From IMG/VR virus record IMGVR_UViG_3300021957_000311, positions 1 through 23,594 of that record: a stretch of 23,594 bases of DNA; one strand, 5' to 3'. Source of the stretch: a virus. The translations under genes and the position numbers were made by a program. This document shows, piece after piece, positions 7,909 through 15,166 of the stretch. The notes under the pieces are model-generated. The model saw nothing but the letters and a program-made list of their open reading frames with translations. It was not told the DNA's origin and searched no databases. Position 1 is the first letter of the stretch; each line of letters begins with the position of its first letter.

Positions 7909-10011
7909 TTATTCACTCACTATTGTTTTAATGATACCCCAGTCATCATCGAACTCAATTTCTTGGTATGGAATTGAGCCAAAGGTTGGTGGTGATATAG
8001 TCACGGTAGGCACTGTTCTATAACCTAGACCAGCATCGGTAACTGTAATAGACGAAACATCACCATTGGATGCAATTACAGCGGTTGCAGTAGCAGTAGT
8101 AGCAGTTGGTGCTGACACAGTTACTATTGCATCAGTATCATAGAATTTACCTATGCTATTTATTGACAGCTTTGTAATAGAGCCATTAACTAAAACAGGT
8201 GTTCCAACTACCGCGAAACTTGATGGTACATCATCTGGTGCATCTATAGTAATTATTGGTGCGCCAGACGTGTATCCAAGCCCACCATCTGTTACTGTTA
8301 TAGAAGTCACTTCACCATCTGTAGCTGTGATTGTAGCAGTTGGGAGTGTTTTATTGAAGTCAGCCGTAAAGATGTCGCCTGTCTGTGCAGATGTAGGAAC
8401 ACTGTATGGGTCACCATCAACACCAACTAATTGAGCTTGTGTTTCAAATGTAACGTTATCTATGTACCCAAGGAAACTACGATTAGCACCATCAAACACA
8501 GATTGGTTGCCTTGTGCATCGCCAACTTTGTATGTATGGTTAGGCAATGCGACATTACCTGCCCCACGAGTTTCGGTTGTACCCTTGGTTCCGTTTACGT
8601 TAATTCTAATGTCCGTACCAGAATGTTCTAGTTCAACATGATTCCACTGACCCATAGTTACAGTACCGCCACTAACAACACCCTGTGAGCCATATTGAAA
8701 TTTTATTTGTCCTGTTGTTTCCATAAAGATTTTTGTGAATGGAGCAAACAGAATAGAGAATGGATTTCCTGCTGGCATTGATGTTGGATAAATCCAAAAC
8801 TGAACCTTGTATCCTGTGTTGGAGCTAAAGAAGCCAGTGAATGTATGTAACAATGTAACATCATTTTCAGATGCGTGTGGTAAAGCATCGTCACCAAATT
8901 TAAACTCTTGTGCAACGTTTGGTGGTGGAGCAATACTAAACGTTGGGCTTGTGTAATAATTACCGCTACCTGTAACTGTTATTGCGTCGATACTTTCACC
9001 AGAAAGTGTGGCTGTTGCCGTTGCTGTTTGTGGTACTGCATCTGGAACACTAAAGCTGACTGTTGGGGGTGTAGAGAAGTAACCACCACCGTTTAGAATA
9101 TTGACACCACTCAAAGAACCATTTGCCATTGTAGTAGTAATAGATGCGTTGGCTGTATCTGGTGCGGCAATAGTAACTGTAGTATTAGCATTGTATCTCT
9201 CACCATCAACTAATACTTGAATATCATCTACCCTACCATTTACAAGAATGGCTTTTGCTGTAGCAGTCTGCCCTTCTGTAGTTATGGGTTCGCCGTTTGC
9301 GTTAAGTCCTGGTTTGATGTCTATGCCCTCTAAGAAAGGTGCATTGGTATCCGTACCATTGAACATATCAACATCTACAAACTTAATAATCTTCTTTTTC
9401 TTCTCAGGTCCGAAATACATACCTTTGAGAGTAAATGTCAAGGTGTATAGAATTGACTGTCTTTCTTCAAACGTACCTTCATACAAGTCCTCAGTTGTTA
9501 CACTGTTTAGGATAATGGGAATGTCGATAGGTTCGGCGTCTGGTATCATTTTAGCCGTTACAGTCCAATCTGGAGTAAAGAACGGTATGATTTGTTCCAT
9601 AATCTTAGTAGCGTCCTCAGCGTATTTTGTCATGATATAAAGTGAGAAGTCCAAGTTATAAGGAACGCCAGAATACAAGTAATCTCTTTGCGTCTGATCG
9701 TCATTGAATGTGGGCTTTAATACTTTACGTGTTGTAGCTATTTTTCTTGCAGGGTCATACGCAATGCTGTTAATCTCAAAAGACATTCTTGGAAGTGTCA
9801 TTGCTGGACGTGTGCTGTTGATAAGATCAGGGTCAGCCGCTACTCTTGCTAAAATCTTTTGGAAAGGCGCATAAGAAAGAGGAACAATCATCTCTTGTTG
9901 TTTAACGCCAGCAGCGTTCGCACGTTCAATCTTTAACTGATTAAACAGTGTACCGAATATCGCTACGTACTTTCTAGTAGTAGAGTTGTAAAAGTAATTT
10001 GCAATTGCCAT
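7909..10011 (-). CDS. 15: Tail terminator/sheath stabiliser (T4 gp15-like) with large beta-repeat and LamG-like insertion
   Basis: Residues 1 to about 235 match T4 gp15, the hexameric ring that caps the tail and binds the neck: Y-F-Y-N-S-T-T-R-K-Y (6-15), F-N-Q-L-K-I-E-R (23-30), L-P-R-M-S-F-E-I, Y-I-M-T-K-Y-x-x-D (125-133), I-M-E-Q-I-I-P-F-F-T-P-D (137-148) and L-T-F-T-L-K-G-M-Y (191-199). T4 gp15 is about 272 aa; this protein is 700. The extra part (about 240-677) contains three beta-repeats, a LamG/concanavalin-like region (366-530) and three more repeats. It then returns to a short acidic C-terminus, E-F-D-D-D-W-G-I-I-K (686-695), that resembles the natural end of the family. The added module was therefore inserted, not appended. 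The ATG at 10011 has AGGAT upstream. Confidence 0.92.
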   Translation of the reverse strand: MAIANYFYNSTTRKYVAIFGTLFNQLKIERANAAGVKQQEMIVPLSYAPFQKILARVAADPDLINSTRPAMTLPRMSFEINSIAYDPARKIATTRKVLKPTFNDDQTQRDYLYSGVPYNLDFSLYIMTKYAEDATKIMEQIIPFFTPDWTVTAKMIPDAEPIDIPIILNSVTTEDLYEGTFEERQSILYTLTFTLKGMYFGPEKKKKIIKFVDVDMFNGTDTNAPFLEGIDIKPGLNANGEPITTEGQTATAKAILVNGRVDDIQVLVDGERYNANTTVTIAAPDTANASITTTMANGSLSGVNILNGGGYFSTPPTVSFSVPDAVPQTATATATLSGESIDAITVTGSGNYYTSPTFSIAPPPNVAQEFKFGDDALPHASENDVTLLHTFTGFFSSNTGYKVQFWIYPTSMPAGNPFSILFAPFTKIFMETTGQIKFQYGSQGVVSGGTVTMGQWNHVELEHSGTDIRINVNGTKGTTETRGAGNVALPNHTYKVGDAQGNQSVFDGANRSFLGYIDNVTFETQAQLVGVDGDPYSVPTSAQTGDIFTADFNKTLPTATITATDGEVTSITVTDGGLGYTSGAPIITIDAPDDVPSSFAVVGTPVLVNGSITKLSINSIGKFYDTDAIVTVSAPTATTATATAVIASNGDVSSITVTDAGLGYRTVPTVTISPPTFGSIPYQEIEFDDDWGIIKTIVSE
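7984..8346 (-). repeat. Protein-level beta-repeat array B in gp15 (three units)
   Basis: Codons about 556-676 encode three further units of the type seen before the LamG-like region, for example I-T-V-T-D-G-G-L-G-Y-T-S (571-582) and I-T-V-T-D-A-G-L-G-Y-R-T (655-666). The two arrays flank the LamG-like domain almost symmetrically. Confidence 0.7.
8422..8916 (-). other. LamG/concanavalin-A-like domain inside gp15
   Basis: Codons about 366-530 have the layout of LamG-like jelly rolls: a leading F-K-F-G-D-D strand, T-G-Y-K-V-Q-F-W-I-Y-P (399-409), Q-W-N-H-V-E-L-E (455-462), D-I-R-I-N-V-N-G (467-474) and a closing G-Y-I-D-N-V-T-F (515-522). Such domains often bind glycans. The assignment is from pattern only. 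Confidence 0.65.
8926..9270 (-). repeat. Protein-level beta-repeat array A in gp15 (three units)
   Basis: Codons about 248-362 encode three units of about 35-40 residues. The shared pattern is alternating A-T-A, then G-x-[VI]-x-x-I-x-V, then a G-x-x-Y turn, then P-T-[VF]-x-[IF]-x-x-P. Examples are G-G-G-Y-F-S-T-P-P-T-V-S-F (308-320) and G-S-G-N-Y-Y-T-S-P-T-F-S-I (348-360). They are read as short beta units of a rod or stalk. Confidence 0.7.
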
Positions 10012-10014
10012 TGT

Positions 10015-10695
10015 TTATAAATCCTGTATGCTAATATTTTCACTGAATGGGTCTAGCTCAGAGAAGTCTAGTATATCATCAGCTTGTTGTTCAAACGCCA
10101 AGTTATCAGCAAGTGGATCAACGGCAGTCAATGAAGTAAGTGTGTTTACTGTGTTCGCTGTAGTATCAATATCATCAAAGAAATGATCGATCTCATAATA
10201 CCCTGTATCAAATTGCTCACCAGAATATTCCATAAGTTCGCAACGCATATCATAAACTTGTAATGCACCACTTTGATAGAACACACTTTCATGTTCTACA
10301 TGTTGAATTTTGTAAAGCTTATTGTTTAGAGGTAGGAATATAACTTCCCCAGCAATAGGTCTTATTCTCTTGTCGTTTTCTCTTGTAACAAATCTTTCGA
10401 AAGTTCTAATAGCAACAGTAAATGTAATTGAGTCTCTGATCTGCAAACCAAACTTACTCAAGAAGTCGCCTTCGCCTTCAAACCCATCTACGTTTTTAAT
10501 ATAAACTTCAAAATCATAATACTGATCGAATGTAGGAATATCGTCCTCATTCAATATAGGGTCTATATTAGCGTTTGCTCTCGTAACGAATTTTACGTCA
10601 ATTCCATAGATTTGAATAGACTCAATAACCAAGTCATCAATCAAGTTCTGTTCGTAACTATTCGTAGTGTTTCTGAAAAATGCGTTCGTTGCCAT
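10015..10695 (-). CDS. 14: Neck protein / head completion protein (T4 gp14-like)
   Basis: At 226 aa (T4 gp14 is 256 aa) it forms part of the neck joining filled heads to tails. Matching segments are E-S-I-Q-I-Y-G-I-D-V (25-34), Y-I-K-N-V-D-G-F-E-G (66-75), F-L-S-K-F-G-L-Q-I-R-D (78-88) and a later G-E-V-I-F-L-P-L-N-N-K-L-Y-K-I. The C-terminus is acidic and ends in D-P-F-S-E-N-I-S. It starts three bases after the gp13 stop, with GGATAAGAG before the ATG, and is followed by gp15, giving the exact T4 13-14-15 order. Confidence 0.93.
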   Translation of the reverse strand: MATNAFFRNTTNSYEQNLIDDLVIESIQIYGIDVKFVTRANANIDPILNEDDIPTFDQYYDFEVYIKNVDGFEGEGDFLSKFGLQIRDSITFTVAIRTFERFVTRENDKRIRPIAGEVIFLPLNNKLYKIQHVEHESVFYQSGALQVYDMRCELMEYSGEQFDTGYYEIDHFFDDIDTTANTVNTLTSLTAVDPLADNLAFEQQADDILDFSELDPFSENISIQDL

Positions 10696-10698
10696 CTC

Positions 10699-11442
10699 TT
10701 ATCCGATATAGTTATATGTTAGCGGTTGGTATGAACGAATTGCTTCTTCTTCCATACGTTCACGATCAGCCCTAGCCTCTGCTAATATTTGTTCTCCATT
10801 AAACTGCACACCGCCAACTAATTGCATCTGTGTAAACTTAGTTAGGTTTAAACCCCATTGCTCACGCACAAGGACAGCCGCATAGTTCTGTAACCAACGA
10901 TCAGACCAAACTTCTGCGTATTCATCAGGATTAACAACGTCGTATGCTTCAATAATAATATAATTGCCTACAACCCAAGATTTATTATCTGTATCAATGT
11001 GCAATTTATTTACGTGTTTGTTATAACGTATCATCTGCTTGCCAACTAACATTTCTTGCATGAACTCAATGTGTTGCATAGTCATGTAATAGTTTTGCAT
11101 ACTGTAGCTAGTCATGTCTTGAATGTTATTTAAAACAAATTGATAATTTACATTAAACATACCAGTACCAGTCGAGATACTAGTGTCCATGTCAAATATT
11201 TTAGATATACCTAACAACCCCTGTGGTAATGGAATATAGCCATTTTCTTTATCTGCTTCGGTGATCTGATGTTTTAGGTAAACCATTTGACTGCCGTTGT
11301 AGTGATAATCTCTCCAAAAAGAAACTGCTTCATCTACACGATCTTCTACTTGCTCATCTGCAACATTGATGTCAATTACAGGTGCGCCTATTTTTCTTAG
11401 GATGTAGTCTTTAAAGTCTTCTTTTGATGTTGGTTGTGCCAT
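10699..11442 (-). CDS. 13: Neck protein / head completion protein (T4 gp13-like)
   Basis: At 247 aa it is shorter than T4 gp13 (309 aa) but of a size I associate with marine T4-like phages. It acts with gp14 to complete the neck. Visible family features are L-R-K-I-G-A-P-V (15-22), the acidic helix E-D-R-V-D-E-A-V-S-F-W-R-D-Y-H (32-46), I-P-L-P-Q-G-L-L-G-I-S-K-I-F (70-83), and the C-terminal W-G-L-N-L-T-K-F with L-V-G-G-V-Q-F-N-G. Its ATG overlaps the upstream stop as TAATG, which implies translational coupling. Confidence 0.92.
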   Translation of the reverse strand: MAQPTSKEDFKDYILRKIGAPVIDINVADEQVEDRVDEAVSFWRDYHYNGSQMVYLKHQITEADKENGYIPLPQGLLGISKIFDMDTSISTGTGMFNVNYQFVLNNIQDMTSYSMQNYYMTMQHIEFMQEMLVGKQMIRYNKHVNKLHIDTDNKSWVVGNYIIIEAYDVVNPDEYAEVWSDRWLQNYAAVLVREQWGLNLTKFTQMQLVGGVQFNGEQILAEARADRERMEEEAIRSYQPLTYNYIG

Positions 11443-11774
11443 TATGCTAACTCACCTTTAATGATTACTTTAATATATCCAGAGTTTGGGAATGTTTCGA
11501 TCTGACCGTTATTGTAAGTAACTTGGAATTCTGCGTTATGGATACCTGTGTTAGAGGTATCACCTGTTTGCCAAGTGTAGGCAACAATACCCTTTGCTGA
11601 GTTAACGATTGTCCCTGTACCAAGGCTAACAACATTAACGCCAGCATCTGTTGACATATTGAATGCAATAGACGCCGCTTCCGTCATAGGTTTAGCACGT
11701 CCAGACGAACTTGTTAAGACTACTTCTAGGGATGGTGCAGTATCGTTTTGCTTGATGTAGAAGTTATCCGACAT
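11442..11774 (-). CDS. BppU-N-terminal-like virion protein (110 aa)
   Basis: The layout resembles the BppU N-terminal (DUF2479-type) beta domain found in baseplate and minor tail proteins: I-K-Q-N-D-T-A-P-S-L-E at the start (7-17), a middle G-T-I-V-N-S-A-K-G-I-V-A-Y-T-W-Q (54-69), and Y-N-N-G-Q-I-E-T-F-P (about 88-97) with a closing I-K-V-I-I-K-G. In other phages this fold anchors receptor-binding parts. Here it stands alone next to gp13, so an accessory neck, collar or tail role is inferred. GGAGA lies before the ATG at 11774, with a late-promoter-like GATAAATA 21 bases further up. Confidence 0.75.
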   Translation of the reverse strand: MSDNFYIKQNDTAPSLEVVLTSSSGRAKPMTEAASIAFNMSTDAGVNVVSLGTGTIVNSAKGIVAYTWQTGDTSNTGIHNAEFQVTYNNGQIETFPNSGYIKVIIKGELA

Positions 11775-11794
11775 GTGTTTTCTCCGTTTACTTT

Positions 11795-11802
11795 TATTTA
11801 TC
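11795..11802 (-). promoter_or_regulatory. Possible late promoter, one mismatch (GATAAATA)
   Basis: The minus strand reads GATAAATA in the gap between the 193-aa gene (stop at 11813) and the BppU-like gene (start 11774). It is one base off TATAAATA and suitably placed to drive the 110-aa gene and the neck/terminase genes below it. Confidence 0.45.
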
Positions 11803-11812
11803 TAAAAAGTTA

Positions 11813-12394
11813 TTATCTGATTATAACAAAATTTTCGCCATTATTGCGTATCTTCACACCATTTGGCTGTTGTTTTATAGTTACTTGGTTGTTTTGTGTA
11901 TCTTGTAGTCTAATACCGTTTGTTAAGTTTGGTCTACTTTTGTTTAATAACGTATAATTAATCACTTTGGACTGTAGAGCATATGAAAAAGCACCTGTAG
12001 TTTGACCCAATGAGAACTGAGCCATAGTACCAGAGAACTCAATTGGAAATATGTTATCAAAACTACCTACGATAGGGTTAAAGGCTGTAGCAGAGCCAGT
12101 AAATTCTATAGAAAGGTTAGCAGATTCGCCATATCCTTGACGTCCAAACTCAATACGACCACTTTGGTTTAAATCAAATTCTATTGTGCCGTTGAATTCA
12201 CCATATATAGTTGGCGTTTCAACCCCAGCAGTAAGAAAAAAGTCTACAGTGTTGTTAGCGTTAGCATGAACAGGAGTAAACACGTCAGATGTAAATGATA
12301 AATCGAACGTGCTGTTAGCTTGACCGACAAGAACTGAAAAGCCCCCACCGAAAAAGGTATAGTCTATACTCCCTGTAAATGTGCCGTTAGACAT
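11813..12394 (-). CDS. Beta-rich virion-type protein with internal repeats (193 aa), family not recognised
   Basis: I do not recognise this family. The protein has low Lys/Arg content in its first 145 residues and consists of about seven short beta units spaced 20-24 residues apart. Their centres lie near residues 6, 30, 50, 71, 94, 116 and 136, each with a [T/S/A]-[F/V/I/L]-[D/E/S]-[F/L]-type core. The last 40 residues change character (Asn/Gln/Arg-rich) and look like a separate C-terminal piece. AAGGAC lies before the ATG at 12394. It sits among small beta proteins beside the neck genes, so a decoration, collar or fibre-attachment role is a reasonable guess only. Confidence 0.75.
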   Translation of the reverse strand: MSNGTFTGSIDYTFFGGGFSVLVGQANSTFDLSFTSDVFTPVHANANNTVDFFLTAGVETPTIYGEFNGTIEFDLNQSGRIEFGRQGYGESANLSIEFTGSATAFNPIVGSFDNIFPIEFSGTMAQFSLGQTTGAFSYALQSKVINYTLLNKSRPNLTNGIRLQDTQNNQVTIKQQPNGVKIRNNGENFVIIR

Positions 12395-12406
12395 TTAGAA
12401 CGTCCT

Positions 12407-12814
12407 TTATGCACCACCAGCAGTAATTGTAAATGTAGTAATAGTGATTTGTTGACCAATTGCGATGTTTGTGTTGTCGAGTTGCATATCTCCACCAGCA
12501 CCAGATGCTGAAATAGTACCTTGCAAGTGACATACGCTACCATCAGCTTGATGTACCCTAAAGTAACCAGCAGTACCAGAAGCATCCGCTGAAAGGTCTT
12601 GCCAATTACCTGATAACTGCATTACGCCATTATTTGGTGTTGAAAGCCAATCTGCTGGTAAAATCATAGTTGCTACGATAACACCTGTATTTGCACTTGG
12701 ACACTCAGTTGGCGCTGATCCTGTAGCAATCGTAAGAATTGGATTTGCGCCAATTGCTGTTTCGATTGCTTGGAGTGTGCCATTTCTTGTTTGGGGGGAT
12801 AACTGAAAAGCCAT
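12407..12814 (-). CDS. Small beta-rich phage structural-type protein (135 aa)
   Basis: Complete 135-aa gene with a strong AAAGGAGAAAA ribosome site, about 30 bases downstream of an exact late promoter. It starts M-A-F-Q-L-S-P-Q-T-R-N and ends in alternating Thr/Ile strands. This composition is typical of small jelly-roll-like phage head or tail accessory proteins (R-N-G-x-L-x-A-I-E-x-A-I-G near the N-terminus). Strong promoter plus strong ribosome site suggest abundance. No specific family is claimed. Confidence 0.78.
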   Translation of the reverse strand: MAFQLSPQTRNGTLQAIETAIGANPILTIATGSAPTECPSANTGVIVATMILPADWLSTPNNGVMQLSGNWQDLSADASGTAGYFRVHQADGSVCHLQGTISASGAGGDMQLDNTNIAIGQQITITTFTITAGGA

Positions 12815-12844
12815 CTTTTTCTCCTTTGTTGCATTATTTCTTTA

Positions 12845-12852
12845 TATTTATA
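12845..12852 (-). promoter_or_regulatory. T4-type late promoter (TATAAATA) for the accessory/neck operon
   Basis: An exact TATAAATA on the minus strand lies 31 bases before the ATG at 12814. It is the natural start of the late operon running through the small beta proteins into genes 13-17. Confidence 0.75.
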
Positions 12853-12861
12853 AAAAAAGAG

Positions 12862-12889
12862 TTGACAACATTCCAAAGTCGTGTATAAT
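12862..12889 (+). promoter_or_regulatory. Consensus sigma-70 promoter on the plus strand, antisense to the modification cassette
   Basis: TTGACA (12862-12867), 16 bases, TATAAT (12884-12889): both boxes match the bacterial consensus. It points right, into the 3' end of the minus-strand nucleotidyltransferase gene (stop at 12929), with no plus-strand gene close by. An AGCG-TTAT-CGCT inverted repeat (12890-12901) overlaps the expected start point. Confidence 0.6.
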
Positions 12890-12928
12890 AGCGTTATCGC
12901 TTATGATATAATAATAGATTCTTTAATG

Positions 12929-13702
12929 CTATCTTCTTTCAATATCATCTTCTGATAATTCATTACCCATCCATACTTCAATAACCTTAACAGGAACATT
13001 ACCAACGTTAGTTGCATGATGCCAAGTCTTAGAAGGTATGTCTATACTATCACCAGTTTTATATACCTTAGACGTACTATAACCATTAGAGAACTCTAAA
13101 TCCATTTTAAGCTTACCATCAACGATATGCCAATGCTCAGAACGTATAAAGTGTCTTTGATCAGATAATGATTTATTAACGTCAATAGACAACTCTTTTA
13201 CTTTCCAATGACCATTCTGATCTAAGTCTCTATATTTACCCCATAGTCTTTGCGTAGTTGGTTTATCCCATTCTTTTAGAATCCATGATGAACTGTTCTT
13301 TTTATCTTCACCACCAACTCCAAAGACAAATGATATATTACATTCATCACGTAATTCTTTAGCAAACTCAACTTCTGGTGTTGTTCCTTTTTTTCTATCT
13401 CCACCATTTGCAAAGATAATCTCAGAGTTTCTAGGAGCTTGTTTAGCTACATATCGAATAGCATCACAGGCTGTATCATCTGAGTCATCAAAAGTAAATA
13501 CATGACCTACACACCCAAGTTCTTTGATAATAGACATACGTTCTTCGACAGACATAAAAGGTTTTCCCTTTTTGCGTGTCAGCCAATCATCACTATTAAG
13601 ACCAACAAATAGGATAGAACCCATTTCCTTAGCCGCTTTAAAATATGCAATATGTCCTGAGTGTAGGGGATCAAAACCCCCAGTTACGATCACTGGTTTC
13701 AT
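12929..13702 (-). CDS. Cytidylyltransferase-like nucleotidyltransferase fused to a mannose-6-phosphate-isomerase-type cupin
   Basis: Residues 1-145 form a nucleotidyltransferase of the RfaE/TagD type: G-G-F-D-P-L-H-S-G-H-I (8-18) with the catalytic H-x-G-H (14-17), and an N-S-S-S-W stretch (136-140) where the family has its S/T-rich ATP loop. Residues 152-247 are a cupin like the C-terminal part of type II phosphomannose isomerases, with R-L-W-G-K-Y, H-F-I-R-S-E-H-W (184-191), D-I-P-S-K-T-W-H-H (221-229). Likely role: activating a sugar or alcohol phosphate for surface glycan work. The frame extends to 13729, but the ATG at 13702 is chosen: GAAGG lies 7 bases upstream and it overlaps the preceding stop as ATGA. 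Confidence 0.88.
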   Translation of the reverse strand: MKPVIVTGGFDPLHSGHIAYFKAAKEMGSILFVGLNSDDWLTRKKGKPFMSVEERMSIIKELGCVGHVFTFDDSDDTACDAIRYVAKQAPRNSEIIFANGGDRKKGTTPEVEFAKELRDECNISFVFGVGGEDKKNSSSWILKEWDKPTTQRLWGKYRDLDQNGHWKVKELSIDVNKSLSDQRHFIRSEHWHIVDGKLKMDLEFSNGYSTSKVYKTGDSIDIPSKTWHHATNVGNVPVKVIEVWMGNELSEDDIERR

Positions 13703-14934
13703 TTTCTTTCCTTCATCATATAATCCCAAATAAAGTTCTTACTTTTATTAGACTTCATATTGTTATTTATGTAACCAGGATGTACCCACCAATCCTCATA
13801 AGAATTGTTATTATCTATAGAGACATCAGGAACAAACAACTTATATCCAATATTTTTTAGATACTCTCTTGATTTGTCTTTGATCTCAGAACCCCACCAA
13901 CATTCATTGTGTTGAAACTGTATAATTGAGAACTCATACTTTTGGAATGGAATTTCACCCAAAACTGATAGAGATGCTTGATCTGCATTAATTCTTAGGA
14001 ATTCTGTATGTTGCTCAATACAATTCTGTTTAAATAACTTTTTATAATCTATAGTTGACGCATCTTCCAGAATAATTTTTGTATTACGTTCCCTACTGAA
14101 CATAGCACACATTCTTTCGTCTCTATCTATAGACAAACCTCTCCAACCAAATTCTTTTTCTAGTAAGTATGTGTTATTAAATAGCTTAGGGTGTCCCGAC
14201 CCAATTTCTACAAAGCTACCGCCCTTCTTACCTTTAAGTAGTGATAGGACAAACATATCTTGGAAGTGGCGAGAATAGTTCTTCTCCACATTCTCAAGAC
14301 CATCAAATTTGTGTTTGTATTTCTCAATTTCTTCTTTGCGATATACTAACGTACTAGGATAGCCAATGTGACTTAACAAATCAGTAACTTCTGTATCCAT
14401 TTCAGATGTCATGTTAAGTTTATTTTTGTGCTTTAGATTGAATAGTAAATTCTTTGAATCGTCTCTGCCATCTGTTTTCCATTTAGACATTGCATAGATA
14501 TATTCAAGACCTACTTGGCCAGGATAGTTTAGTTCTTCACTGTGTTCTACTAATTCTAAGCCTAGCCCTATTTTAGAGTACATTAACGAGTCACGCCAAT
14601 TACTAATCTCTTTGGAATGTTTAGCCGCAAAATAATATGCTTCTGGTCTATCTGGTAGTATAGTCATAGCCATCTTGTAAAGACCTATAACCGTTTGACC
14701 ACGAGCCTCTGATCTGTCGAAAATCTGTCCACCCAATACCATACAGTTATATTGTAATTTCTTTTCTTCCCACGTTTCACCTTCGCAAAAATCAGCCGCC
14801 CTAAGATACCAACCAAAAGCCGCCGCACCCTGTTTCAGTGAATCATACTCACGAGCAAGAGCGTACATCTTAAATGGATTAGAATAGTCCATGACAACAT
14901 CATTCAAAACTTTCATATTCTTAAATCTCATCAT
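13699..14934 (-). CDS. TPR-like N-terminus plus FkbM-type SAM methyltransferase domain
   Basis: 411 aa from the ATG at 14934, chosen because AGAAGG lies 5 bases upstream; the frame opens at a GTG at 14940. Residues about 15-190 are helical, TPR-like, rich in Y/A/L pairs such as A-F-G-W-Y-L-R-A-A and P-E-A-Y-Y-F-A-A-K. From about residue 219 there is a methyltransferase core with the SAM-binding loop V-E-I-G-S-G-H-P (242-249) and an acidic strand end S-I-D-R-D-E (268-273), as in FkbM-type enzymes, which methylate sugars or small molecules. A single chain with TPR scaffold and catalytic domain fits a glycan-modifying enzyme. It overlaps the next gene by 4 bases and the previous one by 14. Substrate unknown. 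Confidence 0.82.
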   Translation of the reverse strand: MMRFKNMKVLNDVVMDYSNPFKMYALAREYDSLKQGAAAFGWYLRAADFCEGETWEEKKLQYNCMVLGGQIFDRSEARGQTVIGLYKMAMTILPDRPEAYYFAAKHSKEISNWRDSLMYSKIGLGLELVEHSEELNYPGQVGLEYIYAMSKWKTDGRDDSKNLLFNLKHKNKLNMTSEMDTEVTDLLSHIGYPSTLVYRKEEIEKYKHKFDGLENVEKNYSRHFQDMFVLSLLKGKKGGSFVEIGSGHPKLFNNTYLLEKEFGWRGLSIDRDERMCAMFSRERNTKIILEDASTIDYKKLFKQNCIEQHTEFLRINADQASLSVLGEIPFQKYEFSIIQFQHNECWWGSEIKDKSREYLKNIGYKLFVPDVSIDNNNSYEDWWVHPGYINNNMKSNKSKNFIWDYMMKERK

Positions 14935-15166
14935 CGTCACCTTCTATCATTCTTGTTTCCATTTCTTGCTTAATGTCATAAACCTTTTCTTTCTCTATAA
15001 TAGAAATTATCAGTTTAGTCAAATCAAGGTCTTTCTGGAGAAACATCATCTTCTGTCTAATTTTCACAATTTGTTCTTCGTAATATTCTATTTCTTTTTC
15101 TTTACGAAGCTTAGTCTCAAGTATGTCAGTAATTTGTATTAGTTTTTTGCTCAATTTATTCTCCAT
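14921..15166 (-). CDS. Small coiled-coil protein (81 aa)
   Basis: The frame opens further up, but the ATG at 15166 (M-E-N-K-L-S-K-K) is chosen because it overlaps the preceding stop by only 3 bases. The product is almost entirely a charged amphipathic helix (I-T-D-I-L-E-T-K-L-R-K-E through L-Q-K-D-L-D-L-T-K-L) ending in an acidic G-D-D-D-E-I tail. It could be an oligomerisation or adaptor partner for the neighbouring enzymes. No clear ribosome site is seen, which suggests coupling to the upstream gene. Confidence 0.65.
   Translation of the reverse strand: MENKLSKKLIQITDILETKLRKEKEIEYYEEQIVKIRQKMMFLQKDLDLTKLIISIIEKEKVYDIKQEMETRMIEGDDDEI

Noticed and set aside
8157-8164. AATAAATA on the minus strand
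   Set aside because: It is inside the gp15 repeat region with no gene start at a suitable distance.
8908-9096. Cys/Trp-rich plus-strand open frame opposite gp15, looking like a small cysteine-rich protein
   Set aside because: It is a shadow of the repetitive Thr/Ala/Pro-rich gp15 codons on the other strand, with no ribosome site or promoter.
7984-9270. Possibility that the gp15 insert is a separate gene fused by assembly or sequencing error
   Set aside because: The frame is continuous and returns to a family-like acidic C-terminus next to the small terminase start, which argues for a true insertion.
13764-13771. CATAAATA on the minus strand, late-promoter-like
   Set aside because: It is one base off consensus and inside the methyltransferase coding region; AT-rich coding sequence will produce such matches by chance.
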